Assembly (NCBI RefSeq): GCF_024343575.1 | Contig: NZ_RJUA01000013.1 | Location: forward strand, 1 to 64,000 | Reading direction: 5' to 3' | Source: Lacihabitans sp. LS3-19 | Lineage (GTDB): Bacteria > Bacteroidota > Bacteroidia > Cytophagales > Spirosomataceae | DNA: 64,000 nucleotides | In this document: one piece after another, positions 8,886 through 18,477 of the stretch | Numbering within the stretch: position 1 is the stretch's first letter | Layout of the letters: every line of letters starts with the position of its first letter | Notes under the pieces: generated by a model | What the model was told of the DNA's origin: nothing | Database searches by the model: none | Seen by the model: only the letters and a program-made list of their open reading frames with translations | Program-made: the position numbers and the translations under genes

Positions 8886-10568
8886 ATGATGAAGTATTTT
8901 TTATTATTCTTTATTCTATTTTCCTGCTATACTACAATTTATGCCCAAACAGCTATGCAAAATGGTGCTGAATACACCGTTCAAGATAGTGTTTTGATAC
9001 CGACAAGAAGTGGTATTGACATTTCTGCAACTATCGTCCACAAAAGGACAAATTTTCAACCTTTGCCAGTTGTTCTTTTTTATACTACCTATTATCAAGG
9101 TAAAACTGATGATTTTTTTGCCAAGCTTTCAGCTGAGAGAGATTATATAGGAATTGTAGCTTATGCTCGTGGAATTCGGTCAGATTTAAAAGAATATGCA
9201 CCTTACGAACATGAGGGGACTGATGTTTATGATATTATTGATTGGATAAGTAAACAATCTTGGTGTAATGGAAAAGTGGGAATGTTTGGAGGAAGTTATA
9301 CTGGATATTCGCAATGGGCAACAGTTAAGCATATTCATCCTGCCTTAAAAACCATAGTTCCTCAAGTAGCAGTTATGCCAGGTTTTGATGCTCCCATGGA
9401 AAACAACGTACCTTATGGTAATATTTTAGGTTGGGCAAACGATAATATTTACAAAAATAAACTCTACGACAGAGGTTTAGTTTTTGAATGGTTTAATAGT
9501 GGAACTTCATTTAGAAGTTTAGATAGTTTAGGAAATCAGCCCAATCCAATTTTTCAGAAATGGTTACAACATCCAGATTACGATTCCTATTGGCAAGCTA
9601 TGGTTCCAACACCTCAAGAATATTCAAAAATTAATATCCCAATTCTTTCTACCACAGGTTATTATGACGGTTCACAAATTGGTGCTATTGAATATTTTAA
9701 GCTACATAATAATTACAACAAAAAAGCTAACCATTATTTTGTGATTGGTCCTTATGATCATTGGGGTGGGCAAAGCAAACCACAAAAAAACCTTATGGGC
9801 TATGAAATTGATAGTGTTGCTAATATCAATATGAGAGAATTGGCCTTTCAATGGCTAGACTATATTTTAAAAGACCAACCCAAACCTGAATTACTTAAAG
9901 ACAAGGTAAATTATCAGGTAATGGGAACAAATACATGGAAACACGCACCTTCATTGCAAGCAATTAATAATGACACCTTGACCTTCTATTTAGACCACGA
10001 ACTATTGCTAAGTAAAAAGCCAAAAAAGAAAGCATACAAAAAACAAACAGTAGATTTTAAAAATAGGGAAAACCAAAACAATTATTATACTCCTGAAATT
10101 ATTTTTGACTCTCTTGATGCAAGCAATGGTTTAATTTTTAAAACCGAACCAATTGGTACAGAATTCACTATAAATGGCTCTTTTACTGGGAATTTATTTA
10201 CAACTATAAACAAAAAAGATATGGATGTTTCGATGGCATTATATGAACAAATGCCAGATGGAAAATATTTTTTCTTAACGCGTTATGTTGGCAGAGCAAG
10301 TTATGCTAAAGATAATTCGAAAAGACAACTGCTTAAATCAAATAAAAAAGAAAGCATTCCTTTTGATAATACCCGATTTGTAAGCAAAAAAATTAGTGAA
10401 GGAAGTCGCCTAGTTGTATTACTAAATATTAACAAGCATCCATTTGAAATTATAAATTATGGCTCTGGAAAACCAGTTTCGGACGAAACAATTATGGATG
10501 CAGGCAAACCCCTTCAAATAAAATGGCATAATGAAAGCTTTATCAATATTCCCATTTGGAAGAATTAA
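8886..10568 (+). CDS. CocE/NonD-family serine hydrolase (X-Pro dipeptidyl-peptidase S15-like), secreted
   Basis: 560 residues with a signal peptide ending IYAQ. The alpha/beta-hydrolase core has the nucleophile elbow GGSYTGYSQW (Ser137), a probable acid in GYYDGSQIGA, and the catalytic His in YDHWGG. A C-terminal jelly-roll domain follows (from about residue 350). The family hydrolyses esters, amides such as glutaryl-7-ACA and cocaine, or X-Pro dipeptides. The true substrate here is unknown. The start is ATG 8886, with a second ATG directly after it. It is coupled to the membrane protein upstream. Confidence 0.85.
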   Translation: MMKYFLLFFILFSCYTTIYAQTAMQNGAEYTVQDSVLIPTRSGIDISATIVHKRTNFQPLPVVLFYTTYYQGKTDDFFAKLSAERDYIGIVAYARGIRSDLKEYAPYEHEGTDVYDIIDWISKQSWCNGKVGMFGGSYTGYSQWATVKHIHPALKTIVPQVAVMPGFDAPMENNVPYGNILGWANDNIYKNKLYDRGLVFEWFNSGTSFRSLDSLGNQPNPIFQKWLQHPDYDSYWQAMVPTPQEYSKINIPILSTTGYYDGSQIGAIEYFKLHNNYNKKANHYFVIGPYDHWGGQSKPQKNLMGYEIDSVANINMRELAFQWLDYILKDQPKPELLKDKVNYQVMGTNTWKHAPSLQAINNDTLTFYLDHELLLSKKPKKKAYKKQTVDFKNRENQNNYYTPEIIFDSLDASNGLIFKTEPIGTEFTINGSFTGNLFTTINKKDMDVSMALYEQMPDGKYFFLTRYVGRASYAKDNSKRQLLKSNKKESIPFDNTRFVSKKISEGSRLVVLLNINKHPFEIINYGSGKPVSDETIMDAGKPLQIKWHNESFINIPIWKN

Positions 10569-10797
10569 GGGGGGGCAAAAAGCTAAAGGTTTAAACAAAC
10601 ATAACTCATTTCAATGAGGTTATACATTATTGTATTTAAGTCTTTTGGTGATACTGATTTTGTTATCTTAAATCCCACCTACTTTTTAGGATTTAAACTT
10701 TCAATATTTCGAATGAAAAACTAAGTATTCTATTCCCAATTAAAATCACTAAAGGAATACTATTCAACTTAAAAAACGTTTTTCAAATATAAGCAAG

Positions 10798-10826
10798 TTT
10801 GTAGAAAGTTATTTTTACTAATATTG
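10798..10826 (+). promoter_or_regulatory. Putative promoter for the second TonB receptor
   Basis: TTTG at 10798-10801, then 17 bases, then TAATATTG at 10819-10826 (7 of 8 to TAnnTTTG). Transcription would start near 10833. This decides the gene start: the TTG at 10824 is part of the -7 box, so translation begins at ATG 10851. Confidence 0.45.
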
Positions 10827-10850
10827 CAATTCATTTCATTTCCCTTCTCA

Positions 10851-13259
10851 ATGAGCTTTAAAACAATTCTGAATTCTAGTTTTCTATTTTTATGGGTTTC
10901 GGGTGCAATAGCCCAAGGTTCGGTAACCGTTTCTGGTATTGTAGTTGACCAAAAAACCAAAGCTGGTTTGCCATTTGGAAATGTAGTTCTTAAAATTGAA
11001 AAAGACAGCAGTTTTGTACAAGGAACAGTTACTGACGAAGGAGGACGTTTTTCATTATCAAAGATAAAATCTGGCTTGTACCTTTTAGAAGTATCTTATA
11101 TTGGGTATTTTACTAAAAAACAGACGTTATATGTCGGAAATCTAACACAGTTTTTGGACATTAAAGCTATCGAATTAGAAGAATCAGAAAAAGCTTTGAA
11201 TGCCCTCGTGGTCACTGGAAAGGCCGAAGAAATTAGTGAAAAAATGGACAAAAAGACATTTTCACTTAAAGATAATATCAGCCAAAGTGGAGGCTCTGTT
11301 TTACAAGCCATGCAAAATCTGCCAAGCGTAACCGTACAAGACGGTAAAGTATTATTACGTGGAAGCGACAAAGTAACGGTTCTTATAGATGGCAAACAAA
11401 CAGCCTTGACCGGTTTCGGAAGTCAGACCGGTTTGGATAATATTCCTGCATCTGCCATCGAAAAAATAGAAATTATCAATAATCCTTCTGCTAAATATGA
11501 TGCCAATGGCAATGCCGGCATTATTAATATCATTTATAAACAAAACAAAAAAGAAGGCATCAATGGTAAAATTGGATTTACGACAGGCTTAGGTTCACTT
11601 TGGGTCAGGCGAGAAAACCTGCCCAATATCAGGCCTCAGTATACTTTCACACCTAAAATAAACCCAAGCGTATCGCTTAATTATAGAAAAGAGAAAGTCA
11701 ATCTGTTTTTTCAGGGAGATTATTTATACACCGAAACCCTCAACAAAAACGAGTTTGTTACCCGTAATTACGACAATGGCGACATCATAAATTCACAGCT
11801 GAAACGTAACAGGAATACACACTTTACTACCATAAAAACAGGCATAGACTATACGATAAACGAGCAAAACTCATTTACGATTTCGGGACTTTACGGAGGC
11901 GAAAAAATTATAGACCGTGGCGATCAACCGTTTTTTAATGGCGATTTATCCGGCCGTTTGCGACTTTGGCAGTTTTTGGAAGATGAACTTAAAACCACAT
12001 TTATGGCCACAGCAAACTTTCAACACAAATTTAAAGAAGCTGGACATTTGCTCAATATCGGCTTCAATTATACCTTTCACAGAGAAGACGAAAAATACTT
12101 TTACGACAATATTTTGTCCACAAGCACAGGAACAGACGCTTTCAAACTTTTGTCTGATGAGCAAGTTTATGATTTCAACATAGACTACATAAAACCCCTC
12201 AAATACGGTCGAATAGAAACTGGTGTAAAACTCCGCAACAGAAATATTCCCACCAATATGTTGTTTATACCCGGCACCAATTCAGTAATCGACGTCAATG
12301 CAGGTGGTTGGGCTACCTACAATGAGATTATTCCGGCGGTGTATGGCAACTATGTTTTTGAAAACAAAAAATGGGAAGCCGAGTTGGGCCTTAGGTTGGA
12401 ATATGTAAAAATCCAATATGACGTAAATCCAGAACATATAGTATACAAAAGCGATGGCTATAATTACTCGCAGCCATTTCCAAATTTACGCTTGGCTTAC
12501 AAAATAAACGACAACAACAAGCTATCGGTGTTTTATAACAGACGAGTTGACAGACCCAATGAAGTAGATATTCGAATTTTCCCTAAATATGACGACGCCG
12601 AAATCATCAAAGTGGGAAATCCGGCCCTTGGGCCGCAGTTTACCAATTCAGTGGAGTTGGGATACAAAACCAATTGGGAGAGTGGGAGTTTGTACAATGC
12701 CCTTTATCACAGATTTGCTGATGGTACCATAACTAGGATTTCGAGTACTGTGCCGGGTAGCAACATAATTTATGCTACTTTTCAAAACGTAAACAAGAGC
12801 TATAATACTGGTATTGAGATGGTTTTGGCTCAGAAAGTATCCAAAGTTTACGCTTTAAATTTTAACCTCAACGCATATCGAAATCAAATCGACGCATTTA
12901 CAGTTACCAACAAATATCCGGTTACTCATACTTTTTCAGCCGAACAGAAGGAGGTTTTTTCGGGAAGCCTAAAGCTCAACAATACTTTTCGTTTTCAAAA
13001 TGGTATCGATGCCCAATTGTCAGCCATCTATTTAGCACCTGATATTATTCCTCAGGGTAAAATCCAATCTAGGTTTTCATTGGACTTGGGTATAAAAAAG
13101 ACCATTCAAAACGGTAAAGGCGAATTGTTTTGCAATGCTACCGACCTACTAAATACCATGATTATCAAAAAGGAAATTATTGGGCAAGGATTTAATTATA
13201 CCAGCCAAGACTATTATGAAACGCAGGTAATTAGGGTAGGGTATAGCTATAAGTTTTGA
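10851..13259 (+). CDS. TonB-dependent outer-membrane receptor, OMP_b-brl_3 type
   Basis: About 802 residues from ATG 10851. The signal peptide ends GAIAQ. A carboxypeptidase-regulatory-like domain follows (VTVSGIVVDQKTKAGLPFGN), then a plug (LQAMQNLPSVTVQDGKVLLR, SAIEKIEIINNPSAKYDANG), then a barrel of the outer-membrane beta-barrel family 3 type (PFPNLRLAYKINDNNKLSVF, YNRRVDRPNEVDI) ending in aromatic YSYKF. These proteins are distinct from SusC and often go with peptide or metal uptake. No neighbour names the substrate. The gene stands alone. Confidence 0.85.
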   Translation: MSFKTILNSSFLFLWVSGAIAQGSVTVSGIVVDQKTKAGLPFGNVVLKIEKDSSFVQGTVTDEGGRFSLSKIKSGLYLLEVSYIGYFTKKQTLYVGNLTQFLDIKAIELEESEKALNALVVTGKAEEISEKMDKKTFSLKDNISQSGGSVLQAMQNLPSVTVQDGKVLLRGSDKVTVLIDGKQTALTGFGSQTGLDNIPASAIEKIEIINNPSAKYDANGNAGIINIIYKQNKKEGINGKIGFTTGLGSLWVRRENLPNIRPQYTFTPKINPSVSLNYRKEKVNLFFQGDYLYTETLNKNEFVTRNYDNGDIINSQLKRNRNTHFTTIKTGIDYTINEQNSFTISGLYGGEKIIDRGDQPFFNGDLSGRLRLWQFLEDELKTTFMATANFQHKFKEAGHLLNIGFNYTFHREDEKYFYDNILSTSTGTDAFKLLSDEQVYDFNIDYIKPLKYGRIETGVKLRNRNIPTNMLFIPGTNSVIDVNAGGWATYNEIIPAVYGNYVFENKKWEAELGLRLEYVKIQYDVNPEHIVYKSDGYNYSQPFPNLRLAYKINDNNKLSVFYNRRVDRPNEVDIRIFPKYDDAEIIKVGNPALGPQFTNSVELGYKTNWESGSLYNALYHRFADGTITRISSTVPGSNIIYATFQNVNKSYNTGIEMVLAQKVSKVYALNFNLNAYRNQIDAFTVTNKYPVTHTFSAEQKEVFSGSLKLNNTFRFQNGIDAQLSAIYLAPDIIPQGKIQSRFSLDLGIKKTIQNGKGELFCNATDLLNTMIIKKEIIGQGFNYTSQDYYETQVIRVGYSYKF

Positions 13260-13461
13260 AGCAGCACTCTTAAAAATTCTACAAAAGGCATGTCAGAACA
13301 AGATGAATGGGGTTTTTCAAATCAATTTTTATAAATAATTTTTAAGCTTTTTTTCTTTTTTGACAAAAAAATAATGTTGAATTATTTTCAATAGAACTAC
13401 AAATTGTACCCATTTCCATTCAAAGTCTAAAATACGTCGAAAAGTATTTTATGATAAAAAT

Positions 13462-13483
13462 AAAAGGAGCCGACGCTCCTTTT
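13462..13483 (-). terminator. Rho-independent terminator of the PepSY-like gene
   Basis: AAAAGGAGC (13462-13470), loop CGAC, GCTCCTTTT (13475-13483). On the minus strand the stem starts 2 bases after the stop codon and is followed by a T-rich run. Nine-pair perfect stem. Confidence 0.8.
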
Positions 13484-13485
13484 GA

Positions 13486-14001
13486 TTACCAAGTTCTCAC
13501 ACGTAATAGTTTACCGTTTAGATCAAAATCTAACCTTATTCGGTTGCTTAGTTTCACCTCGTACTTGTTAGCTGATTTCTCCGCTTTTACAATATTTATG
13601 CCTGGGTAGTTTTTGGCAATATAGTCCAAAATTACCTGTGGTAGAGCGGCCATGGTGTCGTCAGATACTTTTGTGTCCTTTTTGTTACTTCCCGAAACCT
13701 CTATGAAAGCACCAGAAAGACTAAATTCAAGCTTGGTCAAATCCGACAATGTAACCTCAAATTTTGTCAAGTATTTTTCAGCCTTTGTTATAGTTTTGCC
13801 AGGATAGTTGGTGTTAATGTACTGAGTTATTACAGCTGGCAAAGAACTCGAAGATACCTTGACACCATCACCTGAAGCATTTTCTATTCCTGAAAAAACA
13901 GCTGAACTGTCGTCGGGAATGATGGAAGAATCTTCACACGAAGTAAACGATAAGACTATTAAGGTTAAAATAGCAAGGCCACAAAATCTGAATGTTTTCA
14001 T
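13486..14001 (-). CDS. PepSY-like lipoprotein with two repeats
   Basis: 171 residues. A lipoprotein signal (LSFTSCED) is followed by two PepSY-like/BLIP-fold units: one around LPAVITQYINTNYPGKTITK-AEKYLTKFEVTLSD, the other around LPQVILDYIAKNYPGINIVK-AEKSANKYEVKLSN. The family (PepSY-like, formerly DUF2874) is common in Bacteroidota envelopes, and its job is poorly known. It may inhibit or chaperone proteases. A strong terminator follows directly, so it is monocistronic. It is divergent from the lipoprotein/CHAT pair. Confidence 0.8.
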   Translation of the reverse strand: MKTFRFCGLAILTLIVLSFTSCEDSSIIPDDSSAVFSGIENASGDGVKVSSSSLPAVITQYINTNYPGKTITKAEKYLTKFEVTLSDLTKLEFSLSGAFIEVSGSNKKDTKVSDDTMAALPQVILDYIAKNYPGINIVKAEKSANKYEVKLSNRIRLDFDLNGKLLRVRTW

Positions 14002-14143
14002 AATATTAATTTAATTTAAAGTGATAATTGATTTTCATAACTAAGTATGAGCTGCATTTAAAAATGTAATCAGAATTTAAAATTATTTTTTTGCAACCTT
14101 CGTTTGTTTTAAACCGTAACCATATAAAAACTCCCAGATTTTA

Positions 14144-15094
14144 ATGAATAAACATGTGAAAATATTATTATTAGTGCTAGCCGTTTGGGTGTTTGCTTGC
14201 AATCCCAACTTTACTAATGATGATATTTTGCCAGATGATAACACAAATTCTAGTTCCCAAAATAATAATCAAAACACTACAGGTCAGGGATCTACGCAGT
14301 CTGGAAATGGAGCAGCTATCCATCCAAGTTGCAATCTAATAGCCTATAGCGACACGCTTTTTTTCTTAGATAATCAAAATGACGATCTTAAAATAAAGCC
14401 TTTAATGAAACATGATGGAGAGTACGGAGCATACCCAGAAGGGCTCGAGATAAATGAATCGCACGGTGAAATAAACGTTACAAAAAGTGAATCAGGCCTT
14501 AGATATACTGTATTTTTTATTCCAAAAAACACAAAGGATACGTGTTTTACACACCTCACTATTTCGGGTGTGGACTACTTAAGTAAAATTTACTTATTGG
14601 ATAAAAATGAAAAAATAGCTGCTCCAATATATAACAATAACCCAGCCTTTGCCATTCCTGGAGTAAATACTCGCACCTCGGAATTTGACGATGACGAAGA
14701 CGATGACAACGGTAACGGAACACTAGACGAGCCACTACCTGGCCAACAGGTGATTGCCCAAGGATTGGATATTTCTAAAATTGATGGTAAAATTGTACTT
14801 GATAATTCAATTCGCAAAGGGCTCTTCGGTCCTAGTCCGAAAAACGGCTCCACAAAAAAGCTGAAACTTTTCTATAGATTAGATGATAAAAGTGGTAAAG
14901 CCCTTAACCGTATAGAGCTGGAGTTTCATTATTTCGAAAATGAGAGTGATGTGCCTAAAAGTTTGAAAGACAAGGTGTTGGAGAATCAAAATTCGTACTA
15001 TAATCTAAATTCTGGCTTAAAATATGCTCGTATTTTTAGGATTTTCAGAAAACCTCGTCCACCTCAAATTGTGATAGTTGGCAGAAATTATTAA
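14144..15094 (+). CDS. Acidic lipoprotein upstream of CHAT protein
   Basis: 316 residues with a lipobox (VWVFACNP) and an Asn/Gln/Ser-rich linker. A strongly acidic stretch (FDDDEDDDNGNGTLDEP, around residue 185) resembles a calcium-binding loop. The C-terminus is basic (FRIFRKPRPPQ). I did not recognise a family. It ends 8 bases before the CHAT gene, so the two should be cotranscribed. It may be a surface or periplasmic partner of that module (inference). Confidence 0.6.
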   Translation: MNKHVKILLLVLAVWVFACNPNFTNDDILPDDNTNSSSQNNNQNTTGQGSTQSGNGAAIHPSCNLIAYSDTLFFLDNQNDDLKIKPLMKHDGEYGAYPEGLEINESHGEINVTKSESGLRYTVFFIPKNTKDTCFTHLTISGVDYLSKIYLLDKNEKIAAPIYNNNPAFAIPGVNTRTSEFDDDEDDDNGNGTLDEPLPGQQVIAQGLDISKIDGKIVLDNSIRKGLFGPSPKNGSTKKLKLFYRLDDKSGKALNRIELEFHYFENESDVPKSLKDKVLENQNSYYNLNSGLKYARIFRIFRKPRPPQIVIVGRNY

Positions 15095-15102
15095 TTTCGT
15101 TG

Positions 15103-17790
15103 ATGAACCTTAAATATCTCTCTGTTCTTTGTGTTTTTCTAGCTGGACTTGCCATTTCGCAACCACAAATTAAAAATTTGCAAGGAGAATATAATAAAGG
15201 TCTTAGTTATTTTAATCAAGAAAACCCAACGGATGAAACAGATAATAAAGCTGTGGAGAGTTTTCTAAAAGTAGCCGAAATTACCCCAAAAAACTATGCA
15301 GAGGCCAAACTATTGAGTAGTGCTCTTGAAAAACTTGGGGTGCTTTACCAAACAAAAGAACAAAATCAAAAAGCCAAAAAGTATTATAAAAATAGCCTTT
15401 CTGTAGCCCAAAAATATCAATTAATAGATTCGCTTAGCTTTCCTTCTTTGTTGTATGTCAGTGGATTGTATTATTATGAATCGGCATATGACTCTTGCCT
15501 TTTTTATCTTTCAAAAGCCGAAAAGATTTTAGATAAATACCCGAAAATACCTGAGGCTGAGCGGCTCTATAATACAAAAGGAGTATTACTTTTTGAAGCG
15601 GGCAATTTTAGACAAAGTTTGGCTTATTTTAAAAAGGCTGGTTTTTTGACAAATGCGGTCGAGTTTGCTAACAAAAACAACCAGGCTTTAGCTTTGCAGT
15701 TTTTAAATCAGCCAGATAGTACTTTCAAGATTTTGAAACAGTTGGAAGTTAAATTTCCAGATGATTATCAAATCAAAATTAACCTCGCTTCTGTATTGAT
15801 AGAAATGAATCAGGCACAAAAAGCACTTTCTTATCTCAAAAAAAATTACGGCGACTCAGTAGTTTTTTACAATACGCTTGGGAAGGCGTTTTTTAAATTA
15901 AATGAGCTAAAAAAAGCCAAAATGTTTTTTCAAACCTCTGTTTCATTGGCTAAAACTAAAAATCCAAATTTAGGTTTCGCTCATTACTATTTAGGAAAAA
16001 TAGCAGCAAAAAGTGGTTATAATTTTCAGGCACTTTCGCATTTTCAGAACGCTTTACAAAACCTCGATTTTTTCTTTAATCAAAAGAATATCTACTTAAA
16101 CCCTATATATAACTCTGATGGTTTCTATTCTTTTTTTATATTAGAGATTTTGGGCGAAAAAGCCGAAGTATTTGGTCAATTATATTTGAAAACCAAGGAA
16201 TTGCGATATTTGAGAGGTGCCACTGGGACTTATGAAGCTTTCAGTTTAATTGCCAGTAATATTTCCAAAACTTACAATCAAGAGGATGCTCGGTTGGATA
16301 TTGTAGATGATATTCATCCTAAATATCAGTCATTTACGAAAATTTTGTGGATGGCTTATAAAAACACAAATGACCAACAGTATGCCAAGAGAGCCTTTGA
16401 AGTGAGCGAAGAAAGTAAGGCCACGGTGCTGTCGTTGAGTATTAATGAAAGCCAAATAAAAAGGTCAAGTGATGTGCCTGATTCTTTAATCAAAGCCGAA
16501 CAGAATCTTCAGATTTCTTTGGCCGCTCTTCGAAAAAACATTGAAAATAGCACGGAAAAACAGCAAGTTAATCAGTACCTCGCAGCGATATATGAAACCG
16601 AGATAAAATTGGGCAAACTCAACGAAAAGTTGGAGAAGTTTCCAGCGTATAAAGCCCGAAAATTTAGAGAAAATCAGAAATTGAAAATCGAAAAATTAAG
16701 AGGCTTTTTGGCGAATAATGAAGTCTTAATTTCTTATTGTGATTTGGGTGAAAAAGCTCTACTTTTTTGTATAACTAAGTCTGATTTTAGAATTCATGAG
16801 CTTACCGATAAGCAACTTTTGGAGACAGAAATCAAAAAAATGAAGGTAGATTTTAATACCTCAAGGTTTCAAAAAGAAGCAAAAACTGTATTTCAATTTC
16901 TATTTAAGCCATTTCAAGAAATAATAAAGAAGAAAAGTCATATTATTTTTGTAGGAGATGGTCTTACCAATGGTTTACCAACAGAGTATTTAATAAACGA
17001 GGAAAATAGATATTTGGTGGAAAATCACGCGGTTTCATATTTATTTTCTGCACAATTTATCCTTTCTTCAAAAGAACCTGTCGCAGTGCGGAATATTTTG
17101 GCATTCGCTCCTTTTTCAGCACCGAAATTTAGAAAAGACTTTTTGCCCAATTCTTTAAAAGAGATTCAAGAAATAGAAGGGGCTAATGTTTTAGAAGACA
17201 TAAAGGCCACCAAACAGGCATTTTTTGAAAATGCCAATAAATATCAAATTATACATTTGGCTACACATGCCATAGCCAACGTTACTGCTCCTGAGAAATC
17301 TTTCGTTCGTTTTTCGGGTGGGTTGGATGACAAACTTTATTTATTTGAGTTTTCAGCAGGAATGCTAAAAAATACGCAACTGGTTTTTCTTTCGGCATGC
17401 GATTCATACGGAAACACAAATCTACAAGGAGAAGGCATTAGAGGACTCTCTAGAGGGTTTTATTTGGCTGGCAGTCAGAGTATTATTTCGTCATTATGGA
17501 AAGCAGAGGATTTTGCAACGGCCTACCTTAGCAAACATTTTTATGAGCATCTGTCTGAGGGTACTGAATTTTCAGAAGCACTTCAAATGGCCAAAGTGGA
17601 TTTGTTAAATGACCCCATGATGGTGCAGTTCAGGCATCCAATGTATTGGTCTCACTTAATTTATGTGGGTTATCAGAAAAACAAAACATATGAATATGGA
17701 AATATTTTGATGTTTACGCTTCTTTTTCTCTTAATGGCATTTGTCATTTTGCTAATCAAAAAAGGCGTTCTTTTAAAGCCAAAATCTTGA
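15103..17790 (+). CDS. TPR-CHAT caspase-like peptidase with C-terminal membrane anchor
   Basis: About 895 residues. A signal peptide comes first, then TPR-type helical repeats (residues ~20-340), a helical linker, and a CHAT domain (~540-850). The catalytic dyad is visible: His in HLATHA (about residue 722) and Cys in LSACDS (about 766), followed by GEGIRGLSRGFYLAGSQSII and SLW. A single membrane span near the C-terminus (ILMFTLLFLLMAFVILLI) has basic residues after it, so the catalytic part should be periplasmic. The start is ATG 15103; the TTG just before it is less likely. The 3' end overlaps the convergent anti-sigma-like gene by 35 bases. CHAT proteins of this build are often found beside ECF sigma factors in Bacteroidota. 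The target is unknown. Confidence 0.85.
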   Translation: MNLKYLSVLCVFLAGLAISQPQIKNLQGEYNKGLSYFNQENPTDETDNKAVESFLKVAEITPKNYAEAKLLSSALEKLGVLYQTKEQNQKAKKYYKNSLSVAQKYQLIDSLSFPSLLYVSGLYYYESAYDSCLFYLSKAEKILDKYPKIPEAERLYNTKGVLLFEAGNFRQSLAYFKKAGFLTNAVEFANKNNQALALQFLNQPDSTFKILKQLEVKFPDDYQIKINLASVLIEMNQAQKALSYLKKNYGDSVVFYNTLGKAFFKLNELKKAKMFFQTSVSLAKTKNPNLGFAHYYLGKIAAKSGYNFQALSHFQNALQNLDFFFNQKNIYLNPIYNSDGFYSFFILEILGEKAEVFGQLYLKTKELRYLRGATGTYEAFSLIASNISKTYNQEDARLDIVDDIHPKYQSFTKILWMAYKNTNDQQYAKRAFEVSEESKATVLSLSINESQIKRSSDVPDSLIKAEQNLQISLAALRKNIENSTEKQQVNQYLAAIYETEIKLGKLNEKLEKFPAYKARKFRENQKLKIEKLRGFLANNEVLISYCDLGEKALLFCITKSDFRIHELTDKQLLETEIKKMKVDFNTSRFQKEAKTVFQFLFKPFQEIIKKKSHIIFVGDGLTNGLPTEYLINEENRYLVENHAVSYLFSAQFILSSKEPVAVRNILAFAPFSAPKFRKDFLPNSLKEIQEIEGANVLEDIKATKQAFFENANKYQIIHLATHAIANVTAPEKSFVRFSGGLDDKLYLFEFSAGMLKNTQLVFLSACDSYGNTNLQGEGIRGLSRGFYLAGSQSIISSLWKAEDFATAYLSKHFYEHLSEGTEFSEALQMAKVDLLNDPMMVQFRHPMYWSHLIYVGYQKNKTYEYGNILMFTLLFLLMAFVILLIKKGVLLKPKS

Positions 17791-18472
17791 TTTTTGCCAT
17801 ATATTTCCAATTAAACGTTGCCTTGTACGGATTTTTTTCATCCATTTTTTTTATGTTTTTCAATGCTTCAGAGTATTTGTTTATGCCAAGTAAACTCTGA
17901 CACATATAAAATTCATATTCATTAGCATATTTTGTCGACAGTTGCTGGTTTTCAATTTTAGTGATTAAATCTATAGCTTTTGCATAGTTTTTTAGGTTGT
18001 AGTAAGACATAATTGCCAGAAAATCAAGTTTTTCGTTTGGTGTTTTGGAAGAATTAAAAATTGCTACGACTCCATCAAAATCTTTGTTGAGGTAGCGTAA
18101 TTCCGCCTCGACTTTTTCTTCATTTGCACCTCTATGCTGCGGTTCTATATATTGTATAGGTAGTTCTGCCAGCAGGTCTGACCCGTTTGTATTTCCAATC
18201 CAAAACGTACTTATACTTAGCAAACCGAATACCATCGCTGCGGCAATTTTTAGGAAGGGGATTTTTTTTGCTTTTTGAGATGAAAATTGACTGTGGGCCT
18301 TTTTAACTTCATTTTTTAATCCATTGTACTTCAACAGTTCAACAGCTGTTTGATAGTTCAAAAACGCTTCTTTCATAGCTCCATTCTCTGCCAAGTTTAT
18401 TTCAAACAATTCCCTTTCTTTGGCGGGCATTTTGTCCTTCAAGTAATCATCAAAAATGTCAATCTTTTCCAT
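17756..18472 (-). CDS. Probable membrane anti-sigma factor with TPR-like C-terminus
   Basis: 238 residues: an N-terminal cytoplasmic helical part (EKIDIFDDYLKDKMPAKERE ... LAENGAMKEAF, as in anti-sigma zinc-finger-like domains but without the Zn ligands), a single membrane span (FLKIAAAMVFGLLSISTFWI), and a periplasmic part with TPR-like helices. It starts 5 bases after the stop of the sigma-factor gene and is thus cotranscribed with it. By position and topology it should hold the sigma factor at the membrane. The CHAT protein converges on it and could be the periplasmic signal or protease (inference). Confidence 0.65.
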   Translation of the reverse strand: MEKIDIFDDYLKDKMPAKERELFEINLAENGAMKEAFLNYQTAVELLKYNGLKNEVKKAHSQFSSQKAKKIPFLKIAAAMVFGLLSISTFWIGNTNGSDLLAELPIQYIEPQHRGANEEKVEAELRYLNKDFDGVVAIFNSSKTPNEKLDFLAIMSYYNLKNYAKAIDLITKIENQQLSTKYANEYEFYMCQSLLGINKYSEALKNIKKMDEKNPYKATFNWKYMAKIKILALKERLF

Positions 18473-18477
18473 CTAAT

